Below are positions 27,298-36,934 of a stretch of DNA of 64,000 bases, piece after piece. Under the pieces are notes generated by a model. The model ran no database searches and was not told the origin of the DNA. It saw only the letters and a list, made by a program, of their open reading frames with translations. This DNA is from Dethiobacter sp. (GTDB taxonomy: Bacteria; Bacillota; Dethiobacteria; DTU022; UBA8154). Each line of letters starts with the position of its first letter. Positions within the stretch are counted from its first letter, which is position 1. A program made the translations under genes and the position numbers. The DNA lies in the NCBI GenBank assembly GCA_020725665.1, contig DYEO01000008.1:62001-126000 (forward strand), read 5' to 3'.

Positions 27298-28716
27298 TTA
27301 GGGGCTGAAATATTTAAGCGGGTTCTGCGTAGGCCCGTAAATACCTCCTGTGCGTATCTCAAAATGGAGATGATTTGCTGTAGACTTGCCGGTGGAACCG
27401 ACGCGTGCAATAACTTCCCCTTGGTTTACTGCGTGACCCTCACGCACCAGATTTTCCGAATTGTGGGCATAACGGGTATAATAAGTGCCGTGGTAGATGA
27501 CAACGCAGTTGCCGTATCCCCCGTCCCTTCCCGCAAAAACGACGACACCGCTGTCCGCGGCCAGCACGGGCGTGCCGCGAGGGGCAGCAATATCGATCCC
27601 GGCGTGAAAACCTCCGCTACGCCAGCCATACGTGGAAGTAAGGCGGCCGCCGCCCTGTACCGGCCAGTTAAAACTTCCCGTACCCCGGGAGGGAATACTT
27701 GCTGTGCCCTGCGCCACTTTTTGGATAACGGGTTCAGTTATAATCTCGCTGGAGACTATTTCCCTGGAAATTTCCTGGCCGTTTTCCCGAATCACCTCGT
27801 AAACAACATCCCTGCTGCCGAAAACACCCTTTTCCAGCACCTTTGTTTGACCGCTCCACATCGTGGCATCAGGGACATAAACAGTTTGAAAAGGTATCTT
27901 TTCGCTAACGGAAACACGCTCCACCGTAATAACATTGACCAGCGGTTCGGGCACGATAAGGCTCAATTCATCACCAATCTGCAGTAAGTCACCCTGCAGT
28001 TGTGGATTTGCCTCACGCAGTTCCTCGACGGAAAGATTATAATTGCTGGCAATTTCCCAGAGAGAATCTCCCCGGGAAACAAGATAAGTCTCCCGGCGAT
28101 CCGTGCCCCGCAGCAGGATAGCCGCAACTGTATCTGCATCCCGCAGTTCCTCCGGGTAGCAATAGATAGGGCGGCAATCAATCTGTTCCACTATCTGTAC
28201 ATCCTTGAGAGAAACATTGTCCTTTTGCGGGATATAGGCACTGGCTATCGTGGCAATAACATTCTCCAGGGCAGCTTGATCAGCCACCGGAACGACATCT
28301 TGCCCCCCCACGGTAACCATCAATGCCTCAATCTTGTAACGCAGGGCATTGCGCAACTGGGATGTTACCTTCTCCGGATCCTCCTCAGCCAGGGGGCGGT
28401 ATACTTTTATGCAGTCTACATCCACACTGGCAAGCACCGGCCGGCCGTAAAATACAGAGGCCTCCTGCTGCAAAGTTTCCCGGATCTCCTCCAGCGCCTC
28501 TTTTTCAGCAAGAAGGCCCATCTCCTGACCGTTGATATATACGGCGTAAAACAGAGCGTCCTGGTATGTAGTGCCCTGGCTCGGGGCAACCTGGCCAAGG
28601 TGGTAACTTAGCGCCCCCAGAGTTACGCCTAAACTAAGCACCACGAAAAACAAACGGGATAATAAATTGTTTCTCTGCCACCGGCTTACTTTTAGCCAAT
28701 TTATCTTTTTAAGCAT
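27298..28716 (-). CDS. LysM-G5-M23 peptidoglycan hydrolase
   Basis: Secreted endopeptidase of 472 residues. One membrane helix (about 22-42), a long alpha/beta region, a LysM domain (about 212-255, TYLVSRGDSLWEIASNYN), a G5-like domain (about 260-335) and an M23 domain with zinc motifs FHAGIDIAAPRG and NHLHFEI. All catalytic residues look intact. ATG 28716 with GGAGG upstream. Tandem TTAAC(A/T) motifs in its leader hint at control by an OmpR-type regulator. Confidence 0.88.
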   Translation of the reverse strand: MLKKINWLKVSRWQRNNLLSRLFFVVLSLGVTLGALSYHLGQVAPSQGTTYQDALFYAVYINGQEMGLLAEKEALEEIRETLQQEASVFYGRPVLASVDVDCIKVYRPLAEEDPEKVTSQLRNALRYKIEALMVTVGGQDVVPVADQAALENVIATIASAYIPQKDNVSLKDVQIVEQIDCRPIYCYPEELRDADTVAAILLRGTDRRETYLVSRGDSLWEIASNYNLSVEELREANPQLQGDLLQIGDELSLIVPEPLVNVITVERVSVSEKIPFQTVYVPDATMWSGQTKVLEKGVFGSRDVVYEVIRENGQEISREIVSSEIITEPVIQKVAQGTASIPSRGTGSFNWPVQGGGRLTSTYGWRSGGFHAGIDIAAPRGTPVLAADSGVVVFAGRDGGYGNCVVIYHGTYYTRYAHNSENLVREGHAVNQGEVIARVGSTGKSTANHLHFEIRTGGIYGPTQNPLKYFSP

Positions 28717-28734
28717 TATTATCCTCCGGCAAAT

Positions 28735-28770
28735 GTTTAATATCTGTTAACTTTGTTAAGATCAGTTAAC
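28735..28770 (-). promoter_or_regulatory. Tandem TTAACA motifs upstream of the M23 gene
   Basis: Minus strand: TTAACT-gatc-TTAACA-aag-TTAACA-gata-TTAAAC, four hexamers with 9-10-base periods. They resemble PhoP/WalR half-sites, but the spacing is shorter than the usual 11. They lie 19-54 bases from the start codon. Confidence 0.35.
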
Positions 28771-28890
28771 GTTGGTATAATTTTCGCCATGTTGAGGATA
28801 ATTCCTGCCAAAAAGCTCAAAGTATGAAAATTTTTTTTAATTCGCCATATTCTGGTATCCCGACCCCGTTTTTTTCTGATTTATTGTCTA

Positions 28891-30177
28891 TTATAGCCGC
28901 CAGAACGTCTGGTCCCGGCGGGGTCCTACGGAAAGAAGAGAGACATGTGCTCCGGCTGTTTCTTCCACGCCTCTAATATATTCCAGCGCTGCCTGCGGCA
29001 GATCCTTTATACTTTTAGCCCGGGAAATATCCTCACTCCATCCTGTAAACTCCCGGTATACCGGGGTGCTTTTCTCCAGTATATGCAATTCTGCAGGAAA
29101 ATGTTCAATAGAACTGCCGTCCGGGCCGCGGTAAGCTGTGGCAATCTGCAGCTTCCCCACGCCGCTGAGCACATCAAAGAGGGTTAAGGCCAGGTGCTGC
29201 ACCCCGTTCAAGCGGCAGGCCTGTCGCAGGGCCACACCATCCAGCCAGCCGATGCGCCGCGGCCGGCCCGTTGTCGTCCCGAACTCCCGACCCCGTTCGC
29301 GGATCAGTTCCGCCGTCGGCCCCTCAATTTCCGTGGGGAAGGGCCCGGCACCGACCCGGGTGGAGTATGCCTTTCCCACTCCCAGGATAGTTCCCACTTT
29401 TCCCGGAGGTATTCCCGCCCCACTGCAGATATTGCCGGCAAGGGTGCCTGAAGAAGTGACATAAGGATAGGTTCCGTAGTCAATATCCAACATTGCACCC
29501 TGCGCTCCTTCAAAAATCACCTTCGCCCCTTTTGCCAGTTGATTGGCAAGCAAAAGGGCGGTATCGGTAATATAGGGAAGCAAACGACAGGCTACAGGTA
29601 TGTATTCTTCCTCGATCTCCTGCATGGTTATACCTTCGTCTCCGTAATATCTCTGAAAAAGTTCATTTTTTTCCTTTAAAACTTCGGCTATTCTTTTTAT
29701 TAGCCGCCCCAGATCCCTAAGTTCTCCGGCCCGTATACCCCGTCGTGCTATCTTATCCTGGTAAGCCGGACCGATGCCGCGCAGGGTGGTGCCGATTTTT
29801 TGATCACCCCGTTTCTCCTCCTCCAGGCTGTCCTGCCTGCGGTGATAGGGCAGGATCAGGTGGGCCCGATCGCTGATAAAGAGGTTTTCTGCTGTAATTC
29901 CCCGCTTTTCCAGGTTAGCCAATTCGCTCAGCAGTATGGGTGCGTCCAGCACCATCCCGTTACCGATAATACAAGTTTTCCCCTGGTAGAGAATACCGCA
30001 GGGCAAGTGGTGTAATTTAAAGGTTTCGTTCTCAATCGTTACTGTGTGCCCCGCATTGGGTCCTCCCTGGTAACGCACCACCACATCGGCCTGTGCAGCC
30101 AGAAAATCCGTGATCTTGCCCTTCCCCTCGTCCCCCCACTGGCAACCTACTACCGAAAGTGCCGTATAATCCAACAA
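28891..30177 (-). CDS. purA: Adenylosuccinate synthetase
   Basis: GTP-dependent conversion of IMP and aspartate to adenylosuccinate in AMP synthesis. The 428-residue protein has the P-loop WGDEGKGK, the phosphate-binding QGGPNAGHTV, and the later TTTGRPRRIGWLD. It starts with TTG 30177 (a second TTG follows at once), with GGAGGGAG upstream. It is flanked by repeat-rich sequence on its 5' side and 174 bases of AT-rich leader to the next gene on its 3' side. Confidence 0.96.
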   Translation of the reverse strand: MLDYTALSVVGCQWGDEGKGKITDFLAAQADVVVRYQGGPNAGHTVTIENETFKLHHLPCGILYQGKTCIIGNGMVLDAPILLSELANLEKRGITAENLFISDRAHLILPYHRRQDSLEEEKRGDQKIGTTLRGIGPAYQDKIARRGIRAGELRDLGRLIKRIAEVLKEKNELFQRYYGDEGITMQEIEEEYIPVACRLLPYITDTALLLANQLAKGAKVIFEGAQGAMLDIDYGTYPYVTSSGTLAGNICSGAGIPPGKVGTILGVGKAYSTRVGAGPFPTEIEGPTAELIRERGREFGTTTGRPRRIGWLDGVALRQACRLNGVQHLALTLFDVLSGVGKLQIATAYRGPDGSSIEHFPAELHILEKSTPVYREFTGWSEDISRAKSIKDLPQAALEYIRGVEETAGAHVSLLSVGPRRDQTFWRL

Positions 30178-30289
30178 CAGGTATCACTCCCTCCACTAAT
30201 AGCAATGAGCAAAAAAACCTTGCTGTATACATTAATTTAATTCGTAGACTCTCATACACTAACTGTTACTATTCAGGCATTCAGAAATT

Positions 30290-30383
30290 CAGAATACCCC
30301 GGGAATAAGAACCTTACGTAATTTTTAAAAAGCGTCGCCGGTTCCCTCATTCTTACTCCTGACTCCTGGTTCCTGACTCCTGA
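30290..30383 (-). repeat. Decayed S23-like repeat element, copy D
   Basis: CAGGAGT/CAGGAAC tandem units, then AAGAATGAGGGAACCGGCGA (MREPAT) on the minus strand, before similarity is lost. It starts two bases after the stop codon of the FAD dehydrogenase gene and has the same orientation as that gene. Confidence 0.55.
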
Positions 30384-30384
30384 G

Positions 30385-31764
30385 TTATTTTAAGCGGCGG
30401 GAGATCTCTTCTGCGGCAAGCATGCCGGAAGCAGAAGCCTGTACCAGGCCGCGCGTTACCCCCGCACCGTCACCCACCGCAAAAAGATTGGCGATTTCCG
30501 TTTCCAGGCAGGAGGTTAATCGCAGACGGTAAGAGTAAAACTTAACCTCCACACCATAAAGGAGGGTGTGCGGCGCATATATGCCGGGGGCAAGCTTGTC
30601 CAGGGCGACAAGCATCTCCAAGAGGGAACAGAGATAGCGGTAGGGTAAAACAAGGCTTAAATCCCCCGGTGTGGCCTCCTGCAGGGTGGGACGCAGTTCT
30701 CCTTTACGGATCCGCTCCACCGTGGAACGTCTGCCTGCCAGCAGGTCACCCAGGCGTTGCAACAGCACGCCGCCGCCCAGCATATTTGCCAGGCTGGCAA
30801 TATAGCGACCGTAGCGCACCGGTTCCTGAAAAGGTTCGGTGAAATTTTTGCTCACGAGCAAGGCAAAGTTGGTATTCCTGCTCTGTCTCTCCTTTTCCCG
30901 GTAACTGTGCCCGTTAACAGTAACCACACCTTCACAGTTTTCCAGCACTACTTCGCCATGGGGATTCATGCAGAAAGTACGTACCCGGTCTTTAAAAGTG
31001 GGGGCCTGGTAAATCAATTTTGATTCATAAACACTGGCTGTTATCTTTTCCAACACCACCGCCGGCACTTCCACCCTGATACCTATATCCACAGGGTTAT
31101 TACTGATCGTCAGGTTGAGGCGACGTGCCTCTTGCAGCAGCCAGAGGGCCCCCTCGCGACCGGGGCCGCAGATTACGTAAGGGGCCGTGAAAACTTCTCC
31201 GCTTTCGAGCTGCACTCCCCTGACCTGATTCCCCTCCACCATGATCTGCAGCACAGGACTGCGAAAACGACAGACTACCTTTCCTTCCAAAAAACGTTCA
31301 ATGGCGGAAAGGATGCGTACACAGTTTTCCGTCCCCAGGTGCCGGATCGCCGCCGGCACCATCTCCAGGCCTGCCGCCATGGCTTTTTTCTGCAGTTCAT
31401 TTACCGCTGCATTGTCGGTGCCAAAAATCTGGTGAGGCGCCCCGTAGGAACAGTAAATGTTATCGACGCGGGAGATTAACTCCTCCGTCTTTTCCACACC
31501 CACGTAATCAGGCAGTGAACCCCCGAAGCGATGGGAAAGAGTAAGCTTCCCATCACTGAAAGCTCCCGCACCACCCCAGCCGTTCATTACGGCGCAGGGC
31601 CGGCAGTGCAGGCAACGCCCGCCACGCCCCGGGCAGCTTCTCCCTTCCAGTGGATGTCCCTTCTCCACAAGGAGCAGGCGCCGTCCCGCCCCGGCCAAAG
31701 CCAGTGCCGCAAAAATACCTGCAGGCCCTGCTCCCACAATAATCACGTCGTATTCCTTTAGCAA
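30385..31764 (-). CDS. FAD-dependent dehydrogenase (COG2509-like)
   Basis: A 459-residue flavoprotein with the dinucleotide motif VIIVGAGPAGIFAALAL, a cysteine-containing segment (CPGRGGRCLHCRPC) followed by GWGGAGAFSDGKLTLS, and a C-terminal FAD contact FAVGDGAGVTRGLVQASASG. These are the marks of the uncharacterised FAD-dependent dehydrogenase group. Substrate unknown. TTG 31764 with AAGGGTG upstream; 28 bases downstream of dnaB. Confidence 0.85.
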   Translation of the reverse strand: MLKEYDVIIVGAGPAGIFAALALAGAGRRLLLVEKGHPLEGRSCPGRGGRCLHCRPCAVMNGWGGAGAFSDGKLTLSHRFGGSLPDYVGVEKTEELISRVDNIYCSYGAPHQIFGTDNAAVNELQKKAMAAGLEMVPAAIRHLGTENCVRILSAIERFLEGKVVCRFRSPVLQIMVEGNQVRGVQLESGEVFTAPYVICGPGREGALWLLQEARRLNLTISNNPVDIGIRVEVPAVVLEKITASVYESKLIYQAPTFKDRVRTFCMNPHGEVVLENCEGVVTVNGHSYREKERQSRNTNFALLVSKNFTEPFQEPVRYGRYIASLANMLGGGVLLQRLGDLLAGRRSTVERIRKGELRPTLQEATPGDLSLVLPYRYLCSLLEMLVALDKLAPGIYAPHTLLYGVEVKFYSYRLRLTSCLETEIANLFAVGDGAGVTRGLVQASASGMLAAEEISRRLK

Positions 31765-31792
31765 AAAGATTCACCCTTTTTTGTCCCTGCGA

Positions 31793-33136
31793 TCAGACCG
31801 CCGCCTCATGATACCTGTCCACATTGACAAACTTGTTGAAGTTGTCACGGAAGTACAACTCTATTTTCCCTGTGGGCCCGTTACGCTGCTTGGCCAGGAT
31901 AATCTCTGTAAGATTCTTCTTCTCCGTGTCCTTTTGGTAATAATCCTCTCTGTAAATAAAAATTACCAAGTCGGCATTGGCTTCAATACCGCCCGATTCC
32001 AGCAGGTCACTTAAAATAGGACGCTTGTCTGTACGCTGTTCCACAGCACGGCTAAGCTGGGAAAGAGCGATTACCGGACAATTCAATTCCTTGGCCAGTG
32101 CTTTCAGAGAGCGGGAAATATAGGATATCTCCTGCTGCCTGTTTTCCGATTTTTCATGGCTGCGCATCAACTGCAGGTAGTCGATAAAAACAGCAGCCAA
32201 ACCCTTCTCCATTTTAAGGCGCCGCGCCCGTGCTCTAATCTCCATTACAGAGATTGCTCCTGAATCGTCTATGTAGAAAGGCGCCTCCGAGAGGGGTCCC
32301 ACCGCTTCCGTAATGCGCGACCAGTGTTCCGATGATAAGAAACCTTGACGTAAGCGGTGGGCATCAATCTCCGCAAAGGAACAGAGTAAGCGTTGGGCCA
32401 GTTGATCCTGGGACATTTCCAGGCTGAAAAAAGCCACCGGCGCCCCCCCTTCAACAGCTATATGGCTGGCCATATTCAGGGCCAGGGTCGTCTTCCCCAT
32501 CCCCGGACGGGCTGCAATGATCACCAGGTCGGAGGGTTGAAGCCCGGATGTGAGATTATCCAGGTCAAGGAACCCTGTGGAGATCCCCGTGACACCGCTT
32601 TTGCGCTCATAAAGCTTTTCCAGTTTCTCAAATGTTTGCTCCAGGGCCTGCTGCAGATGGACAAAGCCCTTGCTGTCACGGCTGCGTGCCACCTCGAAGA
32701 TTGACTGTTCCATTGCATCGAGAAATTCTTCCACGTTTTCCACATAACCGTAACTTTTACTCACAATCTCCGTAGCCGTGCGGATAAGGCGGCGCAGCAG
32801 GGATTTTTCCTTGACGATACCGGCATAATAGGCTGCATGGGCCGACGTGGGAGTCATACTGGCCAGTGAGGCCAGGTAGGCGGCGCCTCCCACTTTGGCG
32901 AGAAGGTTTTTGTTCTCCAGAACAGCGCAGACGGTAACCAGGTCTATGGGTTCACCCTTGTTGGAAAGGCCTATTATTTCCTGGTAAATATACTGGTGCG
33001 CCTCGCGATAAAAATCGTCCGGCAGGAGAATTTCTGCTGTCTCCAACAACGCTTCCCGGTCAATAAGGATGGAGCCGAGTACCGATTGTTCCGCTTCAAC
33101 GTTTTGGGGAGGCAGGCGCTGTATTGTCTCACTCAT
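31793..33136 (-). CDS. dnaB: Replicative DNA helicase DnaB/DnaC
   Basis: Hexameric helicase that unwinds DNA at the fork (called DnaC in Bacillus). The N-terminal primase-interacting domain (PPQNVEAEQSVLGSILID) and RecA-like motor with Walker A ARPGMGKTTLAL, Walker B FIDYLQLM and the arginine-finger region are present. Length is normal and no intein is seen. ATG 33136 has GGGAGG eight bases upstream; the frame also opens at TTG one codon earlier. It overlaps the lonC stop by eight bases. Confidence 0.96.
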   Translation of the reverse strand: MSETIQRLPPQNVEAEQSVLGSILIDREALLETAEILLPDDFYREAHQYIYQEIIGLSNKGEPIDLVTVCAVLENKNLLAKVGGAAYLASLASMTPTSAHAAYYAGIVKEKSLLRRLIRTATEIVSKSYGYVENVEEFLDAMEQSIFEVARSRDSKGFVHLQQALEQTFEKLEKLYERKSGVTGISTGFLDLDNLTSGLQPSDLVIIAARPGMGKTTLALNMASHIAVEGGAPVAFFSLEMSQDQLAQRLLCSFAEIDAHRLRQGFLSSEHWSRITEAVGPLSEAPFYIDDSGAISVMEIRARARRLKMEKGLAAVFIDYLQLMRSHEKSENRQQEISYISRSLKALAKELNCPVIALSQLSRAVEQRTDKRPILSDLLESGGIEANADLVIFIYREDYYQKDTEKKNLTEIILAKQRNGPTGKIELYFRDNFNKFVNVDRYHEAAV

Positions 33137-35054
33137 CAATTTTTCCTCCCGCCAGGACTTCTCGTAAAAGTTCGTCCACGTTATTCACATAAAAAATCTG
33201 CAAATCCGGAATTCCGGAGGGAATTTCCCCCCTGTTGCCGCCAGGCAGGATGATATTTCTAATTCCTGCCAATTTGGCCCCGTAGAGTTTCTCCGCCAAC
33301 CCTCCCACCGGCTTGATTCTGCCCTGTAGGGAAAGTTCCCCGCTTACTGCTATATCCTGGCGCAGGGGCACCTTTCTGACAGCGCTGTAAAGGGCCAGGA
33401 ACAAGGCTGCCCCGGCTGACGGACCATCCACGTTGCCCCCTCCCACCACGTTGAAATGAAGATCATATTCGCCCGTATCCAGGCCGGTTACTTTTTGCAA
33501 CACCGAAGTGGCGTTAAAAACAGAATCCCGGGCCATCTTTCCCGCCGCTTCGTTAAAACGTACTTTCCCCCTGCCGGGCTGGGAGGCGGGAAAAGCCAGG
33601 GCCTCTATCTCTAAAACAGATCCCCGGTAGGCAGATGCAGCAAGACCGAATATCTTTCCTACCTGGACTGTGCTCAACTCACTGGGATGTTTAAGCGGTA
33701 CCAGGCGGTTGCTGTTAATCACTTCCTTAACAATCTCCTCATCTATAACCACGGGTGCTTTTTCCCTTTTCTCCTCGGCGTTGAAAAGGGCCAGACCGTA
33801 TGCATCGGCCAACAGGTTCACAGCCTGGCGGCCTTCACTTGTATAACGGCAAATCAGTGCCCCAGCCCCCTCCGTCAGTGTTACTTCGAGCTTGCGGGCC
33901 GCATTTTCCACGATTAACTTAATATCCATGGGAGAGAGGGGGTCGAAATAGACGGCGCTGCAGCGGGAGCGCAGCGCAGGCGAGATTTCCTGTGGAACCC
34001 GCGTGGTCGCGCCAATAAGCACAAAATCCGCAGGTGCTCCTTCGGAAAAAAGTTTCTTTATATATTTGGGTACCTGTGGATCGGAGGGGTCGTAATAGGC
34101 TGATTCAAACTTTACCCATTTATCCTCCATTACTTTAAGCAGTTTACTTTGCAGTTGCAGATCCATTTCACCAATCTCGTCAATAAAGAGTACTCCCGCA
34201 TGGGCCTCTGTAACCAGCCCCAGCTTCGGTTCGGGGACACCCCCCTCGCTCAGTTCCCGTCTGGCCCCCTGGTAGATAGGGTCATGTACAGAGCCGATCA
34301 GAGGGTTGGTAACTTCCCGTGGATCCCAGCGCAGGGTGGTAGCATCTACCTCAATAAAGGGAGCGTTCCGGGAGAAAGGAGACCGGGTAAATCTTTTCGC
34401 CGCTTCCAGGGCCAGCCGGGCCGCCGCTGTTTTACCCACACCGGGAGGGCCGTAGATAATGATATGCTGGGGAAAAGGAGAGGCCAGGCGGGACATAAGC
34501 GCCCGTATACCCTGGGCCTGTCCCACAATTTCCTCCAAAGATGCAGGTCTTAAAAATTCCATGGCGGAACGGGTAAGTCCCTGGGCTTGCATCTTCTCCA
34601 ACCAGGCATATTTTTTCAAAGTCTGGGGGTTCTCCGGCCCTGCTTCCTCCTTGAGGAGTTGTCTTTTTACTTCCCTGATGTATTCGTCGTGCCGTTCCTG
34701 CAGCTTGCTGTTTATTTTCTGCTCGATGGACTCCTCCACGGAACGGCGGGCAAATAACTCCGCCGTCTTCTCCTCCAATTGTTCCAGGATCGCCGGGATG
34801 TCCCTTTCGTCAGGGATCGGCGGCAGCGTTGGATCCTCTAAAATAATGCGCTGCAGGCCCAGTACCTTTTTATCCAGTTGCCGGGAACGGATAAGGGTCA
34901 AAGCATCGAGTTTAATTGCTTTTAAAATGAGGCGGTCTGCACCGTAGAAATCCACCAGCAGCTTGTAAAAAACACCGGCCTGCCGTTCCAAATCTTTTTT
35001 CCCCGGCCCGCCGGAGGCACAATTCTCTTTTTTAAAATTATTATGCATCGCCAT
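33129..35054 (-). CDS. lonC: Lon-family ATP-dependent protease, spore-type LonC
   Basis: A 641-residue protein resembling the Lon-type family found in endospore formers. It has an unusual N-terminal coiled region (about 20-150), an AAA domain with GPPGVGKTAAARLAL and VLFIDEIGEMD, and a C-terminal Lon protease domain. The catalytic Ser is in GPSAGAALFLALYS and Lys in KLYGAKLAG, so both activities should be intact. Its Shine-Dalgarno is weak. Operonic with dnaB. Confidence 0.88.
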   Translation of the reverse strand: MAMHNNFKKENCASGGPGKKDLERQAGVFYKLLVDFYGADRLILKAIKLDALTLIRSRQLDKKVLGLQRIILEDPTLPPIPDERDIPAILEQLEEKTAELFARRSVEESIEQKINSKLQERHDEYIREVKRQLLKEEAGPENPQTLKKYAWLEKMQAQGLTRSAMEFLRPASLEEIVGQAQGIRALMSRLASPFPQHIIIYGPPGVGKTAAARLALEAAKRFTRSPFSRNAPFIEVDATTLRWDPREVTNPLIGSVHDPIYQGARRELSEGGVPEPKLGLVTEAHAGVLFIDEIGEMDLQLQSKLLKVMEDKWVKFESAYYDPSDPQVPKYIKKLFSEGAPADFVLIGATTRVPQEISPALRSRCSAVYFDPLSPMDIKLIVENAARKLEVTLTEGAGALICRYTSEGRQAVNLLADAYGLALFNAEEKREKAPVVIDEEIVKEVINSNRLVPLKHPSELSTVQVGKIFGLAASAYRGSVLEIEALAFPASQPGRGKVRFNEAAGKMARDSVFNATSVLQKVTGLDTGEYDLHFNVVGGGNVDGPSAGAALFLALYSAVRKVPLRQDIAVSGELSLQGRIKPVGGLAEKLYGAKLAGIRNIILPGGNRGEIPSGIPDLQIFYVNNVDELLREVLAGGKIDE

Positions 35055-35060
35055 CCGTTA

Positions 35061-35087
35061 AAAAAGGTAGTCCCCGGGGACTACCTT
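35061..35087 (-). terminator. Intrinsic terminator after rplI
   Basis: A 24-base perfect palindrome (AAGGTAGTCC on each side of CCGG) followed by Ts on the minus strand, 22 bases after the rplI stop and just upstream of lonC. Confidence 0.8.
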
Positions 35088-35109
35088 CAACCCATCCCCT
35101 TTCCGCATA

Positions 35110-35556
35110 CTACTCCTTTTTCTCCACAATAACAGCAATAGGGACGCTGACCCGGGGGTGAAGTTTAATCTCCACCACATGGCGGCCCAGTTTTTTAACC
35201 GGCTCCAGCAGTTCAATTTTTTTACGATCAACCTTTATTCCCTCTCCCTGCAACGTCCTGGCGATATCCGCCGTCGTAACAGATCCGAAGAGGCGGCCGC
35301 CTTCCCCGGCTATAACTTTTATGGTAATACTTTTTCCTTCCAGGTTGCGAGCCAGGGCTGCCGCGTCTTCCCGCTCCTTCTCAGCCCTTCGGGACCTGTT
35401 GGCCTCACGCATCTCCAGTTCATGAACCCGCCCCGCAGAAGCCTCAACGGCAAAACCGCGGGGAAAAAGAAAATTGCGGGCATAACCGTCGGACACTTCT
35501 TTAATTTCGCCCTTTTTCCCGAGTTTGGGGATATCTTTTTGCAGGATCACTTTCAT
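35110..35556 (-). CDS. rplI: 50S ribosomal protein L9
   Basis: Large-subunit protein, 148 residues, beginning [18 protein letters not shown] with the L9 signature [13 protein letters not shown] and a C-terminal domain after a long helix. ATG 35556 is preceded by AAGGAG; the GTG four codons earlier directly abuts that Shine-Dalgarno and is rejected. Bounded by terminators on both sides, so it is a single-gene transcript. Confidence 0.96.
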   Translation of the reverse strand: MKVILQKDIPKLGKKGEIKEVSDGYARNFLFPRGFAVEASAGRVHELEMREANRSRRAEKEREDAAALARNLEGKSITIKVIAGEGGRLFGSVTTADIARTLQGEGIKVDRKKIELLEPVKKLGRHVVEIKLHPRVSVPIAVIVEKKE

Positions 35557-35642
35557 CGCAAAAACCACTCCTTGCCGCTAAATGAATCCCCTGTGCAAAT
35601 AATTTCGACATTAATATTATTTTTCCTGCCCCCCATTCGGGC

Positions 35643-35676
35643 AAAAAAAAAGCGGTAACTCCTGGTGAGCTACCGC
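35643..35676 (-). terminator. Intrinsic terminator after rpsR
   Basis: GCGGTA/TACCGC outer stem with an inner CTC/GAG pairing (ACCAG loop), followed by nine Ts on the minus strand. It ends the rpsF-ssb-rpsR operon. Confidence 0.85.
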
Positions 35677-35682
35677 GCTTTT

Positions 35683-35910
35683 TTACTCCGCTGTATAGGG
35701 CAGCAAAGCCATCTGCCTGGCCCTTTTAATTGCCGTGGTAAGCTGCCTTTGGTGTTTGGCACAGTTACCGGAAATGCGGCGCGGCAATATTTTACCACGC
35801 TCCGTAATGAAGCGACGCAATTTGTCACCCTGCTTGTAATCTATATACTCCACTTTATCTACACAGAAATTGCAAACTTTCTTTTTTCCCTTTCTTTTTT
35901 CCTTACGCAT
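35683..35910 (-). CDS. rpsR: 30S ribosomal protein S18
   Basis: Small-subunit protein, 75 residues, with the S18 core [16 protein letters not shown] and an N-terminal CNFC pair as in zinc-type variants. It pairs with S6 on the ribosome, and the S6 gene opens this operon. Start ATG 35910 after a GGGGAG Shine-Dalgarno. Confidence 0.96.
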   Translation of the reverse strand: MRKEKRKGKKKVCNFCVDKVEYIDYKQGDKLRRFITERGKILPRRISGNCAKHQRQLTTAIKRARQMALLPYTAE

Positions 35911-35950
35911 AGTAGCTCCCCTGTCTTAAGTTAATCCTGCCAGACTGTTT

Positions 35951-36355
35951 TCAAAAGGGCACATCCTCGTCCCCGATATCCAGCTCGTCAATGGCTGTGT
36001 TATCATAACCGCTCCTGCTTTCCGCCGCCCCGCGGCGGCTCTCCAGGAAAACAACATTCCGTGCCACCACTTCTACTGCCGTGCGCTTAATTCCCTCCCG
36101 ATCTTCGTAGGAACGGATCTGCAAACGCCCTTCCACGGCGACTAAACTTCCCTTGCCCAGATAACTGGCAGAGTTCTCGGCCTGTTTTTCCCAGACAACG
36201 ATGCGAATAAAGTCTGCTTCCTTTTCACCCTTCTTGTTATTGAAGGGTCGATTGACAGCAATTGTAAAATTAGCTACGGCAATTCCTTCCGCGGGAGTGT
36301 ATCGCAACTCCGGGTCCCTCACCAACCGGCCGATTAAAACAACCTTATTCAACAA
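35951..36355 (-). CDS. ssb: Single-stranded DNA-binding protein
   Basis: OB-fold ssDNA-binding protein with LNKVVLIGRLVRDPELRYT and the acidic interaction tail DIGDEDVPF. The start is TTG 36355 (giving MLNKVVLIGR, the family N-terminus), with AAGGGTGG upstream. The frame open to 36436 is unconserved. Total 134 residues, shorter than most SSBs because the linker before the tail is brief. Middle gene of rpsF-ssb-rpsR. Confidence 0.94.
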   Translation of the reverse strand: MLNKVVLIGRLVRDPELRYTPAEGIAVANFTIAVNRPFNNKKGEKEADFIRIVVWEKQAENSASYLGKGSLVAVEGRLQIRSYEDREGIKRTAVEVVARNVVFLESRRGAAESRSGYDNTAIDELDIGDEDVPF

Positions 36356-36436
36356 CAGACAGCACCACCCTTCCGCGGATTTGCGTAAATGCCGGCTATT
36401 CCTGGTTTCTACAGCCGGCTGTTCCCTTAGCATCAA

Positions 36437-36796
36437 TTACTCTTCAACTGCTGCCGTATCTGCAATGCTGTTTTTTGCTTCTTTCTTCTCCACAATTTCT
36501 TTCTTTTTATCTGCATCCAATCTAATCACAATATAGCGCAGGTAACCCTCGGTCACCTTGAAGAAGTGTTCCAGGGCGGGAACAATTACCGGTTCGGCCT
36601 GGACATTAAGAAGTACATAGTAGCCTTCTTTATAGTCATCGATCTCGTAGGCAAGTTTGCGTTTGCCTGTCTTTTTCAGCAAACCGATTTTGCCGCCCTC
36701 TTTCTCCATTACCTCGCTTACCCTGGTAATGGCTTCCTCCAACTCTTCTCCCTCAATATCAGGCTTGATGATGTACATCACTTCGTAAAGATTCAT
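36437..36796 (-). CDS. rpsF: 30S ribosomal protein S6
   Basis: Small-subunit protein, 119 residues, starting MNLYEVMYIIKPDIEGEEL and with the KRKLAYEIDDYKEGYYVLL core. ATG 36796 is preceded by GGGAGGTG. The longer frame to 36871 is upstream leader. The leader could hold an S6:S18-binding element (a CCACCCGTGG hairpin and a CCGAA before the Shine-Dalgarno), which I cannot confirm. Confidence 0.95.
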   Translation of the reverse strand: MNLYEVMYIIKPDIEGEELEEAITRVSEVMEKEGGKIGLLKKTGKRKLAYEIDDYKEGYYVLLNVQAEPVIVPALEHFFKVTEGYLRYIVIRLDADKKKEIVEKKEAKNSIADTAAVEE

Positions 36797-36861
36797 TATT
36801 ATATTCACCTCCCTTCGGACTAAACGGCCCCCACGGGTGGAGCAGGGATAATTCAGGATAT

Positions 36862-36890
36862 ATGATAACATACGGGGCCGGTCAGATCAA
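36862..36890 (-). promoter_or_regulatory. Sigma-A-type promoter for rpsF-ssb-rpsR
   Basis: TTGATC (36885-36890) and TATCAT (36862-36867) on the minus strand, separated by 17 bases, 66 bases before the rpsF start. Confidence 0.55.
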
Positions 36891-36917
36891 GTAGGGAACG
36901 ATGCCCTCGTCGTTCCG
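36891..36917. repeat. GTAGGGAACGA palindrome
   Basis: GGAACGA/TCGTTCC inverted repeat, nearly identical to those at 698-719 and 27258-27284. It directly abuts the rpsF promoter's -35 box. Confidence 0.65.
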
Positions 36918-36934
36918 TCTGCGAACGCATAATA

